From Proales similis (Eukaryota; Rotifera; Eurotatoria; Ploima; Proalidae), in NCBI GenBank assembly GCA_019059635.1, contig JAGVRJ010000012.1, positions 744,001 to 808,000 on the forward strand: a stretch of DNA of 64,000 nucleotides. Reading direction: 5' to 3'. Every line of letters begins with the position of its first letter. The stretch's first letter is position 1. The notes under the pieces were generated by a model, which had not been told where the DNA came from, did not search any database, and saw nothing but the letters and a program-made list of their open reading frames with translations. Position numbers and translations under genes: made by a program. Positions 51,301 to 60,731 of the stretch are shown piece after piece.

Positions 51301-52010
51301 TTTCTATGACTTCCCTCTCTTCTAAAGCAGGTTGTTATCTGTTTTCAGCTTTGGTAGAAGGGAAAGGCAAGGTTTTAGGTTCTGATTATAAAGTATTAGG
51401 CTAGACTCGGGTTGAGAAAATATTTTTTCCCTACTCAAAATTATTTATTTCCTCTATATTTTTAACCACAACTCTATTAAAAATATTTTTTTGACTTCCT
51501 TCTCAACTCTAAAGCAGGTTGTTATCTGTTTTGAGCTTTGGTAAAAGGGTAAAGCGAGGTTTTAGGTTCAGATTATCAAGTATTAGGCTAGATTAGGGTT
51601 GAGAAAATACTTTTTTGGCAACCCAAAATTATTTATATCTTTTTATTTCTAACCACAACTCTATTAAAAATATTTTTTTGACTTCCTTCTCTTCTCCAAA
51701 GAAGGTTGTTATCTGTTTTCAGCTTTGGTAGAAGGGGGAGGCGAGGTTTAAGCTTCTGATTGCCAAGTATAATGCAAGATTAGGGTTGAGAAAATATTTT
51801 TTCCCTACTCAAAATTATTTATTTCCTTTATATTTCAAACTACAACTCTATTAAAAATATTTTTTTGACTTCCTTCTCTTCTCCAAAGCAGGTTGTTATC
51901 TGTTTAGAGCTTTGGTAGAAGGGGGAGGCGAGGTTTAAGCTTCTGATTGCCAAGTATAATGCAAGATTAGGGTTGAGAAAATATTTTTTCCCTACTCAAA
52001 ATTATTTATT
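30325..52010 (+). repeat. Tandem satellite array, 186-187 bp monomer, about 116 copies
   Basis: Head-to-tail copies fill 21.7 kb without interruption. Spacing of the core GCAGGTTGTTATCTGTTTTG is 186, 186, 187, 186 bp in the first copies. The best-conserved part runs from CCAAAGCAGG to TTTGGTAGAAGG. Each unit also has a GATTAGGGTTGAGAAAATA box and an AAAATTATTTATTT segment. Several subtypes differ in the segment before the core: AACTCTATAAAAAATATT..GACATCC, AACTGAAATAAAAAAATTATT..GGCTTCC, AACTCTAATAAAAATATT..GACTTCC, and AACTCTATTAAAAATATT..GGACTTCC. No long open frame exists, so it is non-coding. The right end stops abruptly in mid-monomer at 52010. The rightmost 3-4 kb is more variable than the centre. 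Confidence 0.97.
35635..41231 (+). repeat. 2.80 kb higher-order unit (15 monomers) in tandem duplicate
   Basis: Copy 1 is about 35635-38430 and copy 2 about 38442-41231. Rare variants recur at a fixed offset of 2802 bp: GGGGGAGGCG (35687, 38489), AGGATAGATTAG (35911, 38713), GTTATGTGTTTTG (37341, 40143). A single-base deletion near 40294 shifts later matches to 2801 (AGATGAGCGA at 38111, 40912). A one-base loss in a TTTATTTC run is also shared. The two copies look almost identical. Confidence 0.88.
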
Positions 52011-52646
52011 AGTTTTTTCGCAAAATCTCTTGTGTCATTTACCTTGTAACTTTATTATGTCAAGTGATGGATGTTACGACCTATTTTAAAGTTTAGAGAC
52101 GGGCAAAAAACTATTTAATGCTCCTTTAAATGCTTTGAGAGTGTGTCTTTGGGTTCAGGTTAATCATTGATCTTGCAAAATAGAAATTAGGAATAGGTCG
52201 GAGCAAAAAATACTGCTTTTCTGTCTTGTTAACTCGTCAAAGATAATATTATAGAACATACTTGGGCTTCAAAAATTACATCACCTGACTTCCACTGAAT
52301 AAGATAAGCTTTAATAAGATTTTTTTTTTCATATCCGTTCAAAAATGGTGAACCAAACTCTAAATCCCTTTGTTTTTTTGATAATGCAAATCTTTTGTTA
52401 CCTTTGTTGTTTTTGGTTCAAAACAAATTAACATATTATTATGGTCTCCTTAACATGTCATGCTTATTATAGAGAGTTTATTTTTTTACTTCTATTGGAA
52501 CCATAAAATTATCTTATTCTGCAAAATTTTAATATTCGAGTATGAGTTTTTTACAGTGCTTTGATTTAACAGCTTGCTTTTTACCTTTTATACTATTTTG
52601 ATTTTTAATATTTTTTTAGATTGATTCAAGATTTTTCAATTTTTAA
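52011..52646. other. Junction between satellite array and STAM
   Basis: About 640 bp of unique, AT-rich sequence separates the last satellite monomer from the STAM start codon, and it must contain the STAM promoter. No transposon end, tRNA or boundary element could be recognised. Confidence 0.4.
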
Positions 52647-54570
52647 ATGGAATTTCTTTTCGGTAAAATATGGTTGTTTTTCTTATTACGTGACACCATT
52701 ATCATAGGTTAAAAAAGAAAAGGCGGTTTACCTCCCCGCTAATGATGAAAATCTGTCACTATTTCTGGAGCTCTCAGATTTTATCAATATTCATAAATGG
52801 TAATTATTTCTGTTAAAGTAGCCTTAATCTTTTCACATTTTTTCAGTGAAAGGGAGGCACTCAAACTTGTTTCTCGTTATTTAGCTCATCAAGATCCTCA
52901 TATAGTGTATCGTACAGTTTCGGTATAATTTAAATCATATGAATATGTTTTGCAACAATTTAGAATTTTTCTGATTCTGGAATTGGGAAAATTCTTACTT
53001 ATTTCACAAACAATAATTAAAACATTTCTGAGCAATTTTCTAGGTGCTCGATGTTTTAGTGAACAACTGTCACCGAAAATTTCTTCTCGAGATTTGCTCT
53101 CGTAATTTTCTGGAAAGAATTCGAAATATTATACTAAAAAATGTATTCATGTTTTTCTAGACATTTATTATTTTATTTAAAAAATTGTTTCAGAAACATC
53201 CTCTTCTTAGAGAAAAAATGGCAACATTGTTACAAAAATGGTGTCAAGAACACCACATTTATTCGGATCCGGCATTCAGGTATATTTGAGTAATTTACAT
53301 TTTCCTAATTATCATAATTAACTATATTTTAGCTTGCTTATATCCTTATACAAAGAAGTCCAAGCGTCAGGAGATGTATCTCTCCTATTGATAAAGGTTC
53401 TTTTGTTATAACAACGATTTTTATTAACTTTACACGATTGGATGTGTCTAGTTTATTTTGCATCCACAAATGCATAAGATAACTCAAATTTTCATATTCT
53501 TACATTACATATACTTTTGTTAACTCGCAACGCTTATTATTTATAGTTTCTCATTATTCACTTTCATTTATTCAATGCGTAAAATCCTTAAATGCATTTT
53601 AATTAAAGGATCATACTGAAAAACAAAATATGGCTCAAAAGGAACAAGACGACTTGACCAAAGCCATAGAGCTTTCTTTGAAAGAAACAAACAGTTTTAA
53701 CAAGCAGTCGGATTGTTTGATGCAAAATCGAAAACCGATGGTGAAAGCCTTGTATGATTTTGAGGCTGTCGAAGAAAATGAAATATCCTTCAATTCTGGT
53801 GATATAATACAAATTATTGATGATACGGATCCAAATTGGTGGAAAGGTTGCAAAAATGGCAAAGAGGGTCTTTTTCCGTCAAATTTCGTCTCATTTAACC
53901 TCGACCTTCCAATCGAAGATAATGGTAAGTTTGCCTAATACGAAATAAAAATTAATCAGGTAATCAAAAGAAAACGTCGCTAGCTTCTAAAAAATCAGCC
54001 GATTCAGCTTCTGTCGGGGAAACACAAATGGCCATGCATCCCCGAATCGACGAGAGTAAAATTGACTCATGTATTGATTTAATTCAAAACGCAGATCCTA
54101 CCGGAGATGCCGAGCCAGACCCTTCTGACTTGCTAAATCTTGAAGAAGAATGCTATATGATGGGACCTTTGATAGATCACACCTTACAATCCATCGACAT
54201 GAAACATTCGGTTCTTGAAGACGTCAACCTTAAGCTACTTAATGCATTTCAAACTTACAACAAATTAATGAGTGAAAGCTACTCAAAAGGGTTAACATCT
54301 CCCAATGAATTTAGTCATATCGAGTCATCAAGTCAACTTTTTGCACAAAAAAATTCTATGACAAGTTCATCAGATTTTTTTTCAAACGTCAAGCCCGATA
54401 CCAAAGGATGGGAGTTGAATCATTCTTCAAACATCCAACCATTCCAATTAACTTCTTGTTCCCCAAGTATAATGCCTAATTACAACAGTCAATTAGCTTC
54501 ATTTCAGAGTAAAACAAACCAAAAAAACTTTCCAGATATCAGACAAAGTCTAAATGACTCGAAACAATAA
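52647..54570 (+). CDS. STAM: STAM, ESCRT-0 subunit (VHS-UIM-SH3)
   Basis: Eight exons (52647-52662, 52718-52799, 52847-52922, 53044-53142, 53194-53279, 53333-53396, 53609-53924, 53984-54570) give 441 aa. STAM pairs with HRS to sort ubiquitinated receptors on endosomes. Domain order is canonical: a divergent VHS domain in residues 1-140 (YLAHQDPHIVYRTVSVLDVL, CHRKFLLEICSRNF), a UIM at about 150-167 (EQDDLTKAIELSLKE), an SH3 at about 182-238 (KALYDFEAVEENEISFNSGD, DPNWWKG, GLFPSNFV), and the GAT/coiled-coil segment (YMMGPLIDHTLQSIDMKHS). The 16-nt first exon (MEFLF) was placed so that EKAVYLP follows in frame. Intron 6 is 212 nt and might hide a small exon. Intron 7 could be 35 or 59 nt. The VHS domain is more diverged than the SH3. 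Confidence 0.9.
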
Positions 54571-54723
54571 TTTAACTATAAATTTTTCTATCTTATCCTT
54601 AAACCTGTCAATGAAAATTCTAATTATTCTAAATATATCTTCTTCATTTAATTGTTGTGTTAAGGAAGTAAAAATCCTTAAAATATATCTTAATTCTTAG
54701 AACTAGCTAATTGGTTTAATAGA

Positions 54724-55686
54724 ATGAGCTTCTTATTTCGAGGTTTGAAAGGAAAAAGCTCTCAGATAAGGGCTGGATCATTAGGTAATTTTCGCCTGTT
54801 GACTCTAATTGTATTTTAAATAATAAAGTGTCTTTAGCATTAGCCCATATTAATAAACAACACTTTGCGACCAGCCAAAAAATTTCTCAGACTGTTGACC
54901 AAAAAACTCCTTTTTATTGTGAGCCGAGCAAGATTATTATTCCTATTTTTCCTTCAACTTTTATATCTGAATTTTTAGCAACCGTAAAGAGAGTAGAAAG
55001 TCCACAATTGGATTCCTTAACTACATTGGGAAAATATGTTTCGGAATGTCTACCCAAATACCTTCAAAAAGTGCAGCTTAACAGCTGTCAGGAGCTTGAG
55101 GTTCTTATCCATCCTGAAGGCCTCATACCTGTGATGAGTTTTCTTAAAGACAATCATAAAACCCAATTTCATTCATTTTTGGGTGTAACTGCTTTAGACG
55201 TTCCGTCTAGGCCATACAGATTTGAGGTAAGAAAAGGGACGGGAGTTTCTTATACTCAAATCTTTTTTCTCAAACTTTTTTTAGGTGATATACAACCTTT
55301 TATCGATCAGATTTAACAAAAGAATAACTGTTAAAACCTACACCGACGAGCTTACTCCAATTGACTCAATCTGTTCTGTTTATCAAGGAGCTAATTGGTA
55401 TGAACGTGAAGTATGGGACATGTACGGTGTATTTTTCACCAATCATCCTGATCTACGCAGAATTTTGACTGATTACGGCTTTTCGGGTCACCCTTTTCGC
55501 AAGGATTTTCCTTTAACAGGATTTGTCGAAGTCCGTTATGATGACGAAGTCAAAAGAGTTGTCTGCGAGCCACTTGAACTTGCACAAGAATTTCGCAAGT
55601 TTGACTTAGGATCTCCATGGGAGGTGTTCCCGGCCCATCGCGGAACACAACAGCCCTCAAATACAACTCCGGAACAAAAAAAGTAA
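54724..55686 (+). CDS. NDUFS3: NDUFS3, complex I 30-kDa subunit
   Basis: Three exons (54724-54784, 54838-55226, 55285-55686) encode 283 aa. NDUFS3 is a core subunit of the hydrophilic arm of mitochondrial NADH:ubiquinone oxidoreductase. A short basic N-terminus ([19 protein letters not shown]) looks like a mitochondrial presequence. The conserved block [20 protein letters not shown] spans intron 2, followed by [31 protein letters not shown], and the signature [20 protein letters not shown]. The tail [17 protein letters not shown] also fits. It starts 153 bp after STAM on the same strand. AATAAA occurs at 55730-55735. Confidence 0.97.
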
Positions 55687-55837
55687 TTCTTATTTAATTC
55701 ACAACAGAAGAACTGAAGACGAAAACTAGAATAAATCAATTGAAACTTAACAAAAAATCTTAATTAAAGTTTAACGCTGGAGTAGTTTCCTGGGTATTAG
55801 TTATTTAGAGAATTTGATTTACTTAATTATTAAGGCC

Positions 55838-56197
55838 ATGAATATTTTGAGGAAGAGTTTAAAGAGCGCTTTAGGTCTTCTAAGGCATGAAAAATTCTGT
55901 GGGGCAAATTTTTATAGCCCTTCTGTAATCTTCAAATCGGAATATTCTGTTGGATCTTTTAAGCAACTTTTAAAGCCAACCATACAGTTGAATGAGCTTC
56001 AATTCAGAACTTATAAAGTTAAGACACGCCTTAGGAAAAGATGCAAACACTGCTATTTTATTTGGCGTAATGGACGTCTCTACGTTGAGTGCGAAGAACA
56101 TCCAAGGCATAAGCAACATCATATCGCATCAATGCTTAAGGGATATGACAATATACCGAATGGATATGTGACTGTAAACCATAATAAATCAGGCTAA
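55838..56197 (+). CDS. MRPL36: Mitochondrial ribosomal protein bL36m
   Basis: One exon, 119 aa. The C-terminal 40 residues are the bL36 fold: KVKTRLRKRCKHCYFIWRNG, then RLYVECEEHPRHKQHH, with the zinc-binding C-x2-C...C...H pattern and the RHKQ signature. The N-terminal 75 residues are a long basic, hydroxyl-rich leader expected for mitochondrial import. The start ATG at 55838 opens with MNILRKSLKSALGLLRHEK, a typical amphipathic presequence. It lies 151 bp downstream of NDUFS3. An AATAAA at 56242-56247 follows. Confidence 0.92.
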   Translation: MNILRKSLKSALGLLRHEKFCGANFYSPSVIFKSEYSVGSFKQLLKPTIQLNELQFRTYKVKTRLRKRCKHCYFIWRNGRLYVECEEHPRHKQHHIASMLKGYDNIPNGYVTVNHNKSG

Positions 56198-56511
56198 ACA
56201 ATATATATTTTCCATTCTGTTTTATTCAACAAAAGCTTGAGAATAAAATTTGAAATAATTTAGATTACCAAATCACTTGAATGAATGAAATTAAGGAAAT
56301 TACTCAAAAATGCTTTGTTACGGCTGGCTGTGAGTTGAAATGGCATAATAAATAAAATCTCATTATCTGGAATTTGTGTCCGCTAAATAATTTATCGATT
56401 TTTGTGCTGCGTTTAAAATGCATTATATGTTTTGCCATCTTGATTTAAGTAGCAAAAATCCTCGCGTTTAATTGATGCTTTATTTTCAACAATATCAATG
56501 ATTTTGTCAGA
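56198..56511. other. Intergenic, MRPL36 / Kv channel
   Basis: About 310 bp with the MRPL36 polyadenylation signal and presumably the potassium-channel promoter. Nothing else seen. Confidence 0.4.
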
Positions 56512-58120
56512 ATGGAATCGAATCGAAAAATTATTCTCAATGTTGGAGGACAACGCTTTGAAACAAATCGAACAACCCTTAAAAAAATACCCGCTACAAG
56601 ACTCAGTCGTTTGACCGAAGCATTAGGCAATTATGATAGTATTCTAAACGAATATTTTTTCGACCGCCACCCGGGAGTATTTCCACAAATACTAAACTAT
56701 TATCGAACTGGGAAACTGAATTTCCCCAACAACGTTTGCGGACCCCTTTTTGAGGAGGAGCTAAGTTATTGGGGACTTGACTCCAATCAGGTAGAACCAT
56801 GCTGCTGGAAAACATACACAAAGCATAGACATACGGAAGAAACATTGGCTACTCTTGAAAAACTTTCCTCTGAGCATGAAAAAACGGGTTTAGATGAGTT
56901 GTTAGTCATGTTTAATCTTGATGAGCTATCTGATTCCGAGCGTGAACAGCTGCCTTGGTATATAAAATCAAGACCTTTTATATGGCAATTGGTTTATGAA
57001 TCTAATAGTTCTAAAGCAGCAAAGGTAAATAATAATCTTCTTACAAGTTATGGTCTTGAATTTTTTAATAGGTCCTATTGTAAGCTTATTTCCTATCTAT
57101 CAATTTTATTTATATGTATATCAATAGCAACGTATATTTTATCAACATGGAACTTGGTATGTCAAAGTGATCTATTTTGCAACGGGTATAACATTCAAGT
57201 CGGAATACTTACAGAGGCAAGCGGAAAAAGAATAATAAATCTATCACTTTCTAAACAAGATCGACAGCCAAATGTTTTAGACCTACTTGAATATATTTGT
57301 ATAGCTTGGTTTACCGTAGAATTCGGAGTTAGATTTCTTGTTAGCCCTCATAAGCTTAAATTCTTCACTAGTTTCTTAAACTGGGTTGATTTAATAGCCA
57401 ATCTTTGGTTTTATGTAGATATAATTTACAATTATTTCCTGTTCAAAGGCGATGGCCAATCCCACCCTGCCTGGGATTTGTTTGGAACAGTTCGAATAAT
57501 GAGACTTTTCAAGCTATTCAACCACAATCAAGGTTTAAAAATTATAATTGCCTCCCTTCGAGCATCCGCAGAAATACTACGGCTCTTGCTTTTTGTTATT
57601 GCTGTTACAACTATAATATTCGCATCATTGATTTTTTATTCTGAAAAACTGGCTGATAGGAGCGACATGGAGGGGGAAGGTTTGAACTTAATGCGTACCG
57701 ACTCATCTTATCTAAACCATCATGGCCAACATGGCTTTGAGTCGATAATTGAAGCAATGTGGTAACTGAAACTTTGAATTGAAAACTTGACAAATAATAA
57801 TTTTATTTTTTCGAATCAATCAACACAAGGTTCACTATTGTTTCATTAACTACTGTAGGATCAGGGGACTATTGCCCACAGACTCCTTTGGGAATGATAT
57901 TTGGAGCCATGTGTACCGTGGCCGGCGTTCTGATGATTGATCTTCCAAGTAGGTTTGGTTTAATTTGCTCCAATTTGCTAAATACTTATTCTGACTTATA
58001 GTGCCAATTATTGTTCAAAATTTTGCAAATTATTTCAACCATCTTCAAGCGAGTTCAAAATTTCCAAAAAAACTAAGAAGAAAAATTCTGCCAGTCGAAG
58101 TTCCGCGAACCCGAAGCTAA
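56512..58120 (+). CDS. Shaw: Shaw (Kv3)-type voltage-gated K+ channel with altered filter
   Basis: Three exons (56512-57761, 57830-57948, 58002-58120) encode 495 aa. The T1 tetramerisation domain (KIILNVGGQRFETNRTTLKK, GPLFEEELSYWGLD, EPCCW) keeps the Zn-binding pattern of Shaw, Shab and Shal types. The tail KFPKKLRRKILPVEVPR matches Drosophila Shaw. S1-S6 are recognisable and the S6 P-x-P hinge is PMP. Two key sites are unusual. The pore reads SLTTVGSGDYCP, so the filter tyrosine is Ser428 (codon TCA). S4 reads WDLFGTVRIMRLFKLFNHN: relative to Kv3 the first, second and sixth charges are D322, G325 and N337, leaving R328, R331 and K334. The pore lies in a properly spliced exon with no frameshift, so the gene seems intact. 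Selectivity and gating are likely altered. Confidence 0.9.
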
Positions 58121-58356
58121 GCAGAGGAATAGTTACCATAACCAATCTTTTTAAAATTTCAAAATCAAATTTTTAAAGATTTTCTGAAATCAAGTCATTG
58201 ATAATCAATGATACTTTGAATCGCATGAAAATGGTTTAATAATAGAAATTAAAACAAAATAATACCATCTTTAAGACATTATCGATGTCTTCATACTTAT
58301 TCATGAATGTTTCAAAAATTCAAAAAACGATCGGAAAGTTTCAATCTACATTCAGG

Positions 58357-58611
58357 ATGGCGTCGATGACCTTTGGCCAAAAAATTTTTCAGCCAAAAGC
58401 ACCGATTCAAGGATCTTTCCCTCTTGACCACGAAGGCGACTGCAAAAAAGAGATGCTTGAGTATATGCTTTGCATGAGTCAAAGTAAGAACCAGAGCTCA
58501 CTTTGTCAAAACCAGGCAAAATCATATCTTCAATGCCGAATGAACCATAATCTGATGGAAAAAAGAGACCTGAAAACGTTTGGTTATAAGGAAGATAAAA
58601 AATTGGATTGA
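58357..58611 (+). CDS. COX19: COX19, cytochrome c oxidase assembly factor
   Basis: One exon, 84 aa from the ATG at 58357. Cox19 is a twin CX9C protein of the mitochondrial intermembrane space that supports copper delivery to cytochrome oxidase. The conserved start MTFGQKIFQPKAPIQGSFPL and DHEGDC lead into two CX9C motifs: CKKEMLEYMLC and CQNQAKSYLQC, with CRMNHNLM after them. The frame is open upstream to an ATG at 58285, which would add 24 basic residues; I prefer the internal start because Cox19 has no presequence. It follows the Kv gene by 236 bp and converges on the TMED gene. Confidence 0.92.
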   Translation: MASMTFGQKIFQPKAPIQGSFPLDHEGDCKKEMLEYMLCMSQSKNQSSLCQNQAKSYLQCRMNHNLMEKRDLKTFGYKEDKKLD

Positions 58612-58797
58612 AAGCATACACTCTCCTACGACTATAGGAGATATTTCATATTTGTCCAAATTTTGTCTTTATTTGGGAAGAAAAATTTAAATAAAAGCGT
58701 AATTCCTTTGTTTTTATTTGTTTTGATCAAAATGATAGGCTATTTCGAGGCAGAAATCTTTTATTGGCTATTTTCGAAAGTTGTTTAAGGTTAAGAA

Positions 58798-59454
58798 TCA
58801 TTTACGGTGAGAAAAAAAGCTTCTGATCAGAGTAACCTGCAGAACACCAACGAGCACAAATACAAGAAGTTGAGCAATTGACCAAAGTTGAACCCTCTCA
58901 TTCAGTGCTTCAGCGTGCGCCCTACCTTGAGATTCTCGTAGCCTATAATGAGTTTGATCATCTTGAATCTGGTTCAACTTATCATGAATTCCTTGTGCAG
59001 TACCCTCCATAAAAGTCATCGCCCGTTGAGGTGAAGCTGGAGATAAAATAGGTGACTCATCACCTACTTGCCAATCAATAAAAACTACTTTGTGTGTAAA
59101 GGTTGAAAACTCATTCGAAAAGCACACTTCATAAATGCCATCTTCGGATGCTTGATGTCTAAAACTATCGTATTGCTTTTTTTGGTCTTTGTACAGTACT
59201 TGTCCGGACGGAGCTTTCATTATCATATCGACGTCGTAATTCCCACCAGTAACAACTTGAAACTCAACTACCGTACCGAGACCTTTGTTAACATGTTCAT
59301 AAAAGCATTGAACTTCATTATCTGGTAGCTCAAAAGTAAGTTGAATTGAGTCAGCTTTAGAGAATTGAATTATTGCTGAAACCATAGCCATCAATACGAT
59401 AGGCTGCGCTAAATTTTTAAGATAAAAGCGTGTAATTAAAAGAAAGGGTATCAT
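58798..59454 (-). CDS. TMED: p24 / TMED family cargo receptor (TMED3/7 type)
   Basis: One exon, 218 aa. p24 proteins are type I membrane proteins that cycle between ER and Golgi in COPI/COPII vesicles. An N-terminal hydrophobic signal (to about residue 34) precedes the GOLD domain: LTFELPDNEVQCFYEHV, VVTGGNYDVDMIM, YDSFRHQASEDGIYEVCFSN, EFSTFTHKVV. The disulfide cysteines are in QCFY and VCFS. A coiled-coil region (YRLRESQGRAHAEALNERVQ) leads into one membrane helix and the tail RSFFSHRK, with the di-phenylalanine COPII signal. It fits the gamma subfamily (TMED3/TMED7). A second in-frame ATG within the signal is possible. It is intronless. Confidence 0.94.
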   Translation of the reverse strand: MIPFLLITRFYLKNLAQPIVLMAMVSAIIQFSKADSIQLTFELPDNEVQCFYEHVNKGLGTVVEFQVVTGGNYDVDMIMKAPSGQVLYKDQKKQYDSFRHQASEDGIYEVCFSNEFSTFTHKVVFIDWQVGDESPILSPASPQRAMTFMEGTAQGIHDKLNQIQDDQTHYRLRESQGRAHAEALNERVQLWSIAQLLVFVLVGVLQVTLIRSFFSHRK

Positions 59455-60195
59455 CTAAAAAAAAATTAAAATTATCGATTAGATTTTTTAAATTCTTTAA
59501 ACAACTTTCATCTAAAGACTTAAATTTTCTCTATTATTTTACCCGAAACTTTTAGTTTCGTTTTGTATCTACCTCATAGTAATTCATACATAATTAGAAA
59601 CTGTAGTTTTTGATTAGCTTCTGAGTAATTTTTACATGCAAACCTTAATTACCAGTACACTGTTGCATCAAAATTGTCCTAATGCTCGCTTACATACATC
59701 CTCACGTTTTAGATCTTGAAATTAAAGGAATCTACTTTTAATTTACTAAAAGCATGCGGTAGTTAGTATATTTTTACAACAAAGTGTCTTGTAAATATAC
59801 TTCCGTTTGGTTGTATTAAGAGTTAAATATTAATACTTAATACGTTTCTTTATCGGTCAGCAAAAAGTCGCGAAATCAGTTAAGGTTTTTAAATAAAGTT
59901 AAGGTTTTTCTTTCAATAAGCTTTCTGTTCTGTGAGTCATTTTTTAACAAATATTCTACTAGCTTATGTAATTAAGTTTTACACAGATTGCCATTCTTAG
60001 CGCATATAATAAAAATCCACTCAGCGCAATTCTTTAAGTTGAGAAGTTTTATCTGAACTTACATTGATTTGAAAAATATTTCTTAATGTTTCACCTCTTG
60101 AATATTTATTTCTGTTGCATAGAAAATAGATAATTAAAAAAATTTAGGAGTCAACTTCTTATTTAGTTTAGTTGTATTTGTTTTATGTTAAAATC
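59455..60195. other. Intergenic, TMED / RPP21-like gene
   Basis: About 740 bp of AT-rich sequence between two minus-strand genes. It should contain the TMED promoter. No open frame, RNA or repeat could be supported. Confidence 0.4.
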
Positions 60196-60731
60196 TTATT
60201 CACTTTTTTTGTCTGGAGATTTACAAAAGTATCTATAAACCGAGCCACAATTTTTACAACTATGGCATAGATGAGTTTTTCTCTTAGCTTTTTTACAGTT
60301 AGTATATATAAAAGAACTCCTTAATTTAAAACTTACTCCTTGTTCGCACAATACTATTGAGACCGGGCTGTAAGTTCATTCTACATCGTTTACAAACAAA
60401 ATACTTTAGTTCTTCTGATCTTAAATTAAATTGAAAACAGTCCCATAAATGAAGAATGTAATCGCATACAATTTGACGGGTTTCTTATGTATCAGCTCGG
60501 AAACAGTTTCTTGTAAAGATCTTGATAGCTCTTCGTTGCTCAAGCTATTCAAGCTTAAGTGTGATAACTTCGAAGTTAAAGTTATCTTTCTATAGAATAG
60601 ATATTCAAACGTTTGTTTGAAGACAAAACCTGATTTAAATGCAGCAGATGATTACTATAAATGGTTGCTGTAACCCCCGAACCTAGTCCTCTGTATTTTA
60701 ACTCCGAATTCTTAGATCTAGCACCCATCAT
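60196..60731 (-). CDS. RPP21: RNase P/MRP protein, Rpp21/Rpr2/Snm1 family
   Basis: Four short exons (60731-60630, 60567-60470, 60419-60337, 60287-60196) close in frame at 124 aa. Rpp21-family proteins bind the catalytic RNA of RNase P and MRP and act in tRNA and rRNA processing. A helical N-terminal half has the family rhythm (NHLLHLNQ, then LSNEELSRSLQETVSELIHK). It is followed by a zinc ribbon: YFVCKRCRMNLQPGLNSIVR, then KRKTHLCHSCKNCGSVYRY. The C-x2-C...PG-N-VR...C-x2-C pattern is the Rpr2 signature. No exon exceeds 102 nt, so a simple open-frame search misses the gene. Intron 1 could be 44 or 62 nt; I used 62. The tail KSPDKKSE is basic. It is divergent from SMIM14. Confidence 0.72.

Noticed and set aside
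30325-52010. Satellite array as a CRISPR-like or transposon array
   Set aside because: There are no unique spacers between repeats, no terminal repeats and no coding capacity; monomers are contiguous head-to-tail units.
53397-53608. An extra STAM exon inside the 212-nt intron
   Set aside because: No stretch with suitable splice sites and frame matched STAM; the flanking exons already join in phase 0.
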